A stretch of DNA of 10,742 nt from Acidobacteriota bacterium (lineage in GTDB: Bacteria; Acidobacteriota; Holophagae; Acanthopleuribacterales; Acanthopleuribacteraceae). The first letter of the stretch is position 1, and the number at the start of each line of letters is the position of its first letter. The DNA lies in NCBI GenBank assembly GCA_020637335.1, contig JACJWC010000027.1:1-10742 (forward strand), in the 5' to 3' direction. Below the pieces are notes generated by a model. That model had not been told where the DNA came from, did not search any database, and worked only from the letters and a program-made list of their open reading frames with translations. Below are positions 6,557-10,742 of this stretch, one piece after another. The translations under genes and the position numbers were made by a program.

Positions 6557-6610
6557 AAATTTCAAGGCGAAACCCACACCATGCAGGATGAAAAAGGAAC
6601 GGTACCTATC

Positions 6611-6952
6611 ATGGACCTAAAACACGAAAAAATGGGCGAAATCACCCTAATCCAAGTCAGCGGTTCGATCAAAATGGGAGATTCGGCTTACCGTTTCTCC
6701 GAATACTTGGAAAAAGTCCTTCAAGTGGATTCCATCAAAAAGGTACTTTTGGACATGTCCGAAATTAACTACATGGATTCCATGGGTTTAGGTGAACTGA
6801 TTGGTCACTTACAACGCTTCCGCGACCAAGGCGGCCGTATCGGGCTGGTCAAACCGACCAAACGCGTATTTACCTTGTTACAACTCTCTGGCTTAGATGA
6901 AGTGTTTCCGATCTTCGAGGATCGTCAAGCCGCCCTAGCGGCTTGGGGGTAA
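6611..6952 (+). CDS. STAS-domain anti-sigma factor antagonist-like protein
   Basis: This 113-residue protein is a single STAS domain, like SpoIIAA and RsbV. These antagonists bind a GHKL anti-sigma kinase when unphosphorylated and so free a sigma factor. The conserved loop NYMDSMGLGELIG (53-65) keeps the Asp-Ser pair; Ser57 matches the phosphorylated Ser58 of SpoIIAA, so phosphoregulation is plausible. The later KPTKRVFTLLQLSGLDEVF (81-99) matches the SpoIIAA C-terminal part. The frame is open upstream, with TTG at 6539 and ATG at 6581. I prefer ATG at 6611 because family members begin just this way (MDLKHEKMGEITLIQVSG), but AAGGA is 12 bases away, so 6581 (123 residues, weak AAGGCG) remains possible. 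No anti-sigma kinase, phosphatase or sigma factor lies nearby. The Ser/Thr kinase in this window is of the Hanks class, not the usual partner class. Confidence 0.88.
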   Translation: MDLKHEKMGEITLIQVSGSIKMGDSAYRFSEYLEKVLQVDSIKKVLLDMSEINYMDSMGLGELIGHLQRFRDQGGRIGLVKPTKRVFTLLQLSGLDEVFPIFEDRQAALAAWG

Positions 6953-7003
6953 GGGCGAGGCTCGGTGGTGCGAACAGGTTGGTTCAATAAACCCCGCCCT
7001 TTT
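6951..7003 (+). terminator. Candidate terminator of the STAS gene
   Basis: AAGGGCG (6951-6957) overlaps the stop codon and pairs with CGCCCTT (6995-7001), followed by a short T-run (7000-7003). The pairing extends past one mismatch by GG/CC. The 37-base loop is long and the T-run only four bases, so efficiency is doubtful. Confidence 0.35.
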
Positions 7004-7008
7004 GACCC

Positions 7009-7029
7009 AAAAACCTCCTCATTGGAGAT
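7009..7029 (-). terminator. Intrinsic terminator candidate of the VWA gene
   Basis: On the minus strand ATCTCC (7029-7024) and GGAGGT (7018-7013) form a 6-pair stem, one pair being G-U, with a 5-base loop, followed by a T-run (7013-7009). It lies 66 bp after the stop of the VWA gene, facing the STAS terminator. A separate small hairpin, TGAGAT-TCG-ATCTCA (7029-7043), lies just upstream of it and is not followed by a T-run. Confidence 0.5.
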
Positions 7030-7095
7030 GAGATTCGATCTCAATGTAAGTTCTCAATTTCGCGCTGTCAATCGCGGATCCGCTTTTCTTGAAAG

Positions 7096-8961
7096 TTAGG
7101 GAATCGTCAAGGCAACCTGTTGCTGAGCGCGGACCTCAAAAGCCTTTTCCAACTTCCAGCCAGTCCCCCACTGTAAACGGTAGGCTCCGGGCGACAATGC
7201 TCGGGTTTCGCCATCAGCAGTTGCCTCTAATTTCACCTGACCAGCTGAATCCACCACGCGAAAAGGTGTCTTTAAAGATTGAGCCAGTCGCCCCTTCAAT
7301 TGCCGACTTTCGCTCGCATCCAGAAAAACGCCGTTGCCCGTTTGGGCCCAGGTTGAAAATTGGCGTTTCAGTCCCAAATCGGCCACCGCGAATCCAACAA
7401 TATTCACGCGCACAGAGGTGCCTTTCGCCTGCAACGCTTTAATGCTTTGGGCTGGATCCCCGCCGCAGGTCTCTTCCCCGTCCGTTAAGAGAATTACCAA
7501 CTTATTGGCGCTAGCGCCGGCCAAATCTTGGTCCACTTGGTCAAGCGAAGCTGCAATCGGGGTTCGCGCCAAATTTTTGGCCTGAATACTCTTTATTTTT
7601 GCCAAAACCAAATTGCGATCCAGAGGACGTAAAGGGATTTCAAGTTGGGTATCGCAGGAATCGGCTTTGAGGTGGCCAAATACGCGCAATGCAAAACTGC
7701 ACTCGGCCGGGAGTTCGTTCTGAATAAGTGCGGAAATGGCCTCAATTGCGGTTTCCATCCGGGTTTGAGCGCCCTCCTTTTTCAACATACTTCCCGATGC
7801 ATCCAAAATGACCTCGACAGCCAATCCCTTACCCGAATCGAACTTAGTCTCTTGAACCACCAAAGATCCCGGTTGCTCGCCTGGAAGAACTTCTAACTTG
7901 GCTTCTGCCAGAATTCTATTGCTGCTCACTTGGTAACAAACTTGATAAGTACCCGGCAGATCTGGAGCCTGTAACGCAACCGGATTACCCCATTTGGTAT
8001 ACGCCCAGTTCCACCAACTGTCCTTATTTTCTTTGAGGATCGAGACAAAATCACCTTCACCATTGGGCCCTTCCCAATTCACCAAAAACGGTTCACCACT
8101 GCGCACAGATCCTTGAATTTTTAGCGAGGCTTTTGCATCCACAATTTCAATTGGCTGGCGGGCTAACACCTGATTGGAAGGTTCAACTTGGTATCGGATC
8201 TCGAATTGGCCCGGAGTTGATGGCAGGGCAATAATCACAGGATTGGGTTCGCGGGCCACGTACCAATACGCATCATAATTGCCCTCAGGCGCATCCGCTG
8301 GAACAACCGTCAGATAATCCCGCTCATGCCCTGGGCCTTGCCAGGAGACCTCAATTTTGGCACCAATCTGCCCTTTGGCTGGCGCAGCAAGGGAGACATT
8401 TACCGAATTGACCCGAATGGGGATGGCCGCTAATGCCGTGTTGGCGGTTCCTGCCATGTACCGGACTTCATACGAGCCCGGTTCGGCAGGGGCCTGGATG
8501 GAGACGCTTTCCTTACCTTCGCAGTATGCATAATCCAAATAGGTACTGGCTTCAGACCCAGCCGGCGCAAAGGTTATCCAATCCTTTTCGTTCAAGGGAC
8601 CCTTAAATCGAATTTCTACGGTGGCACCTGCTTTAACTTCTTTAGGCGCAGAGATTTCAATTTTGGGTGCCGTTACGACCAGCGTGTGTCGGGCCAAAAC
8701 CGTGCCATTCGACTCACGATTTAACCTAATTTCATAACGACCCGGCTCTGTGGGCATTGGCAGCGATATATTATGCCCCTCTCGGGTGTATACATACGGC
8801 CCGTATTCATTTGGCTGCGCTTCCGGTGAAACAACGGTTAGGTAATCGGAATCTTGGGCAGGTCCTTGCCAGGAAATCGCCAATGGGCTTCCAGCTGTTG
8901 CATGGTCTGGGGCAAGGATTTGAAAGGGGGCCTGAACAAAAAGCAGAAGGGTCATCAACAT
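7096..8961 (-). CDS. Exported VWA-domain protein with four N-terminal repeat domains
   Basis: This 621-residue protein starts with a short hydrophobic stretch (MLMTLLLFVQA, 1-11), probably an unusually short signal or anchor. Four related domains of about 80-90 residues follow (about 13-97, 100-184, 189-273, 279-358). They share the pattern I-x-x-S-W-x-G-P ... D-Y-L-T-V-V ... APxxPGxYEIRY ... VLAR, and are most likely beta-sandwiches. A von Willebrand A domain covers about 380-565, with an intact metal site: Asp387-Ser389-Ser391 (DASGS), Thr467 and Asp494 (LLTDGEE). The C-terminus (566-621) looks like another small beta domain. VWA domains bind protein ligands through a divalent metal, so a role in envelope adhesion or complex assembly is likely, but no partner is adjacent. 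The ATG has GGAGG eight bases upstream. It stands alone, convergent with the STAS gene and divergent from the MoaD-like gene. Confidence 0.88.
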   Translation of the reverse strand: MLMTLLLFVQAPFQILAPDHATAGSPLAISWQGPAQDSDYLTVVSPEAQPNEYGPYVYTREGHNISLPMPTEPGRYEIRLNRESNGTVLARHTLVVTAPKIEISAPKEVKAGATVEIRFKGPLNEKDWITFAPAGSEASTYLDYAYCEGKESVSIQAPAEPGSYEVRYMAGTANTALAAIPIRVNSVNVSLAAPAKGQIGAKIEVSWQGPGHERDYLTVVPADAPEGNYDAYWYVAREPNPVIIALPSTPGQFEIRYQVEPSNQVLARQPIEIVDAKASLKIQGSVRSGEPFLVNWEGPNGEGDFVSILKENKDSWWNWAYTKWGNPVALQAPDLPGTYQVCYQVSSNRILAEAKLEVLPGEQPGSLVVQETKFDSGKGLAVEVILDASGSMLKKEGAQTRMETAIEAISALIQNELPAECSFALRVFGHLKADSCDTQLEIPLRPLDRNLVLAKIKSIQAKNLARTPIAASLDQVDQDLAGASANKLVILLTDGEETCGGDPAQSIKALQAKGTSVRVNIVGFAVADLGLKRQFSTWAQTGNGVFLDASESRQLKGRLAQSLKTPFRVVDSAGQVKLEATADGETRALSPGAYRLQWGTGWKLEKAFEVRAQQQVALTIP

Positions 8962-9141
8962 TCACTATTCCTCCATGAGTTCTGACAATCGCGAAAGCAT
9001 AACTAAGAACGCAAGTGAGGGAATAAAATTTTTGGAGAAGGTAGCCTTACGCACAAACAAGCTGGGGAATCTTCACTTAAAAATGAAAATCTTTTAATGC
9101 CTTTTACCCTGGACTGCGCGGATTTTCGCTAGAATAAAACC
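8962..9141. other. Divergent intergenic spacer
   Basis: This 180-bp spacer separates the VWA gene (minus) from the MoaD-like gene (plus). It holds the VWA ribosome site at its left end and a TAGAAT -10-like box at its right end. I see no convincing -35 for either gene, no clear operator and no reading frame worth calling. Confidence 0.6.
9130..9135 (+). promoter_or_regulatory. -10 box placed for a leaderless transcript of the MoaD-like gene
   Basis: TAGAAT (5 of 6 against TATAAT) ends six bases before the ATG at 9142, so transcription would begin at or next to the start codon. No Shine-Dalgarno sequence is visible before that ATG, which fits leaderless translation. No good -35 is seen at the usual distance. 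Confidence 0.4.
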
Positions 9142-9411
9142 ATGCCTTCCGTTCATTTTGCACCCATTTTTCAACGTCATCTTCCCGTTCAAAGTCTCGA
9201 GCCTCAGGGCAGAGACCTTTCGGAGTGCCTTTATGCGCTTTTCCAAACCTATCCCAGCCTAAAACACTATTTGCTGGATGATCAAAACCGAATCCGCCAA
9301 CACGTTGCTGTTTTTATCAATAACCAGGCCTTAAAGAGCCGGACAAACTGGAATATTCCTTTAAATGACAACGATCAGATTTACATCATGCAAGCCCTTT
9401 CGGGCGGTTAG
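9142..9411 (+). CDS. MoaD/ThiS-family ubiquitin-fold protein ending in Gly-Gly
   Basis: This 89-residue protein has the length and C-terminal half of MoaD-like sulfur carriers: VAVFINNQAL (56-65), the PLNDNDQIYIMQALSGG segment (73-89) and the terminal Gly88-Gly89. In MoaD and ThiS the last glycine is adenylated by an E1-like enzyme and converted to a thiocarboxylate for sulfur transfer; some archaeal relatives (SAMPs) are instead conjugated to proteins. None of the usual partners (moaE, moeB, thiF, thiG or a JAMM protease) is in the window, so neither molybdopterin nor thiamine synthesis can be assigned. The Asp-box propeller gene starts 9 bp after the stop, suggesting a dedicated pair. The start is ATG at 9142 with no visible ribosome site and a -10 box close upstream. 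It is probably cytoplasmic. The family call is firm; the function is open. Confidence 0.85.
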   Translation: MPSVHFAPIFQRHLPVQSLEPQGRDLSECLYALFQTYPSLKHYLLDDQNRIRQHVAVFINNQALKSRTNWNIPLNDNDQIYIMQALSGG

Positions 9412-9420
9412 AGAGGCAAA

Positions 9421-10482
9421 ATGACTACTATCTGGGTTTCCACCCGAAAAGGACTGTTGGGATTTGATGACGAAGGAACCTTAAAAGAAACCCATTTTCT
9501 GGGCGATCCAGTCGTGAATTGCCTGCCGGATCCGCGTGATGGCCGACTCTATGCCAGCTTGAACCTGGGCCATTTCGGTCCAAAATTGCGCGTCCGCGAA
9601 GCTGGGCAGGCTGAGTGGAAAGAATTGACCACGCCCCAATTTCCAGAGAACGAACAGGACAAAGCCAGCTTGGTTCAAATTTGGACCTTGGTCGCTGGGC
9701 ACCCCGACAGGCCCGGTCACCTTTATGCGGGTTGCATTCCGGCGGGATTTTTCGAAAGTACAGATGGCGGAAACACCTGGAACCTCTGCACTTCTCTTTG
9801 GGAGGATGCAAGGCGAAAAGAATGGTTTGGCGGCGGTTATGATCAAGCGGGGATTCACAGCATCCTGGTCCATCCTTCCAACCCAAACCACCTGACCATT
9901 GGCATTTCCTGTGGCGGCGTCTGGATCAGTCAGGACGGCGGCAAAACGTTTGAGGCAGCCGGCAAAGGGCTCCTGGCCACCTTCATGCCACCGGAACGAC
10001 AAGAAGATCCCAATATTCAGGACCCTCACTGTGTCAGTATTTGCCATGATTACCCCGAGGTCGTTTGGGTCCAGCATCACTGTGGCGTGTTTCGTTCAAC
10101 GGATGGCGGACGCAACTTTAAAACCTGTGCATTTGAACCCTACCAATTCGGATTCGCTGTTCAAGCCCATCCCAAAGATCCCAACCAAGCCTGGTTCATC
10201 CCAGCCACAAAAGATGAATGCCGGGTTCCCGTCAATCGCCACCTGGTGGTCTTACACACAGGAGATGGCGGAAAAACCTACCAGTTAACCGACCGAGGAT
10301 TGCCCAATAGCCCCTCCTTTGATTTGGTCTACCGCCACGGACTGGCTGCCGATAGCAATGGCAAGCGCCTGGTTTTTGGGTCGACAACAGGCGGGCTCTG
10401 GTTCAGTTCCGATGGCGGTCATCAGTGGCAAAACTTTTCCAGTCACCTGCCTCCCATCTATGCCGTCACCTTTGCAAATTAG
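9421..10482 (+). CDS. Asp-box (BNR) beta-propeller protein, sialidase/VPS10-like
   Basis: This 353-residue protein contains five Asp-box motifs of the S-x-D-G-G-x-x-[WFY] type: STDGGNTW (113-120), SQDGGKTF (170-177), STDGGRNF (226-233), TGDGGKTY (280-287) and SSDGGHQW (329-336). Their spacing of 49-57 residues is that of blades in a beta-propeller. Such proteins are often annotated as exo-alpha-sialidase or glycosyl hydrolase, but Asp boxes are structural, and I cannot recognise a sialidase active site (arginine triad, FRIP motif), so no enzyme activity is claimed. There is no signal peptide: the protein starts MTTIWVSTRKGLLGF, which is itself a blade strand, so it should be cytoplasmic, unusual for a secreted sialidase. 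The start has GAGAGG just upstream and lies 9 bp after the MoaD-like gene, implying cotranscription and possibly a shared function. Confidence 0.88.
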   Translation: MTTIWVSTRKGLLGFDDEGTLKETHFLGDPVVNCLPDPRDGRLYASLNLGHFGPKLRVREAGQAEWKELTTPQFPENEQDKASLVQIWTLVAGHPDRPGHLYAGCIPAGFFESTDGGNTWNLCTSLWEDARRKEWFGGGYDQAGIHSILVHPSNPNHLTIGISCGGVWISQDGGKTFEAAGKGLLATFMPPERQEDPNIQDPHCVSICHDYPEVVWVQHHCGVFRSTDGGRNFKTCAFEPYQFGFAVQAHPKDPNQAWFIPATKDECRVPVNRHLVVLHTGDGGKTYQLTDRGLPNSPSFDLVYRHGLAADSNGKRLVFGSTTGGLWFSSDGGHQWQNFSSHLPPIYAVTFAN

Positions 10483-10645
10483 TTCCTTTCGCCCTCTAAA
10501 ATGAAAAAATTCCCTTTTTTTGGCCCTCATCGGGCTGCATCTTCAAACCTGTGATTTTTGTTACCTAAATTTTACTGAAAAATAGTTAACCATTCCGGAA
10601 CCTGAAACGTTTCAATGTTTATAACCAACCACATGGGGGTTCCAA
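10483..10645. other. Intergenic region after the Asp-box gene
   Basis: This region has an A6/T7 stretch with a weak AT-only hairpin (10504-10520), a small GCCC/GGGC hairpin (10523-10535) not followed by T's, and the promoter-like elements listed separately. No convincing terminator for the upstream gene is seen. Confidence 0.5.
10597..10625 (+). promoter_or_regulatory. Promoter-like region with 12-bp palindromic operator
   Basis: TATAAC (10620-10625) is a 5-of-6 match to a -10 box. A perfect 12-bp palindrome, TGAAACGTTTCA, occupies 10603-10614 just upstream, where it would fall in the -35/-10 spacer. Its central CG and A/T-rich arms resemble LacI-family operators. GGAACC (10597-10602) lies at the -35 distance but matches sigma70 poorly; the GGAAC form recalls ECF sigma -35 boxes. 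The promoter would serve the ORF starting at 10646. Confidence 0.4.
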
Positions 10646-10742
10646 ATGGTTGCCATTGAGGTTCCAAAATTATTAATTCCCATCTTCCAACAATGGGCCG
10701 ACGAATATGAATCCGAACACGAACGTTCCAATTTCACAAAAG
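10646..10742 (+). CDS. Start of an unrecognised gene, cut by the window end
   Basis: The frame is open from ATG at 10646 to the window end, giving 32 residues (MVAIEVPKLLIPIFQQWADE, then an acidic, polar stretch ending SNFTK). GGGGG at 10635-10639, six bases upstream, can serve as a ribosome site, and a promoter-like region with a palindrome precedes it. There is no signal peptide. I do not recognise the family from this short piece. It is called because start, ribosome site and promoter agree and no other frame is as good. Confidence 0.5.
   Translation, partial: MVAIEVPKLLIPIFQQWADEYESEHERSNFTK

Noticed and set aside
9421..10482. Sialidase assignment for the Asp-box protein
   Set aside because: Asp boxes alone do not show sialidase activity; no FRIP motif or arginine triad is recognisable and there is no signal peptide.
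10523..10535. GCCC/GGGC hairpin after the Asp-box gene as a terminator
   Set aside because: The stem is only four to five pairs and the T-run lies before it on the plus strand, not after it.
10501..10554. Small ORF starting ATG AAA AAA TTC; deleting one A from the A6 run would give a signal-peptide-like or lipoprotein-like peptide (MKNSLFLALIGLHLQTC)
   Set aside because: As read it encodes 17 residues without a ribosome site. The frameshifted version ends within about 27 codons and has a poor lipobox. It may be a decayed gene start, but the evidence is too thin.

Overview
The window reads as a gene-dense chromosomal segment of a Gram-negative-type bacterium, not a mobile element. No transposase, integrase, phage gene, tRNA, rRNA or CRISPR array was seen. 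Base composition looks close to 50% GC by eye. The mix of a Hanks-type Ser/Thr kinase with a C-terminal TPR-like tail, a lone STAS protein, a secreted VWA protein with repeated beta-sandwich-like domains, an acyl-CoA dehydrogenase and a MAPEG membrane protein suits Acidobacteriota or a deltaproteobacterial-grade lineage. That placement is inference; the window holds no phylogenetic marker except coaE.

Layout. Positions 58-2890 hold four minus-strand genes that form a likely operon, in transcription order: Ser/Thr kinase (GTG start), HhH-GPD DNA glycosylase with a 4Fe-4S cluster motif (TTG start), TerB-like protein (ATG, perfect AGGAGG), and a GFA/CENP-V-type zinc protein (TTG start overlapping the previous stop). 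A 173-bp divergent spacer with a 23-nt imperfect inverted repeat separates the kinase from a plus-strand class-V aminotransferase-fold enzyme (3064-4224). Next come an acyl-CoA dehydrogenase (4330-5484) and dephospho-CoA kinase CoaE (5486-6091), one base apart and probably translationally coupled. CoaE converges on a MAPEG-family membrane protein (6093-6482, minus) with a good sigma70-type promoter. A STAS anti-sigma-factor antagonist (6611-6952, plus) converges on a large exported VWA protein (7096-8961, minus), with oppositely oriented terminator-like hairpins between them. From 9142 a MoaD/ThiS-like ubiquitin-fold protein ending in Gly-Gly is followed after 9 bp by a five-Asp-box beta-propeller protein (9421-10482). 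The last 97 bases start a new, unrecognised ORF that runs off the window, behind a promoter-like region with a 12-bp perfect palindrome.

How the genes fit together. The acyl-CoA dehydrogenase/CoaE pair links acyl-CoA oxidation with the last step of CoA synthesis. The kinase operon joins a signalling kinase to a DNA-repair enzyme, a stress-type TerB protein and a small zinc protein, suggesting a stress or genotoxic response. The MoaD-like/Asp-box pair is the least explained unit: it has the C-terminal Gly-Gly used for thiocarboxylation or conjugation, but no molybdopterin or E1-like gene lies beside it. These functional links are inference from gene order and sequence motifs; no search was run.
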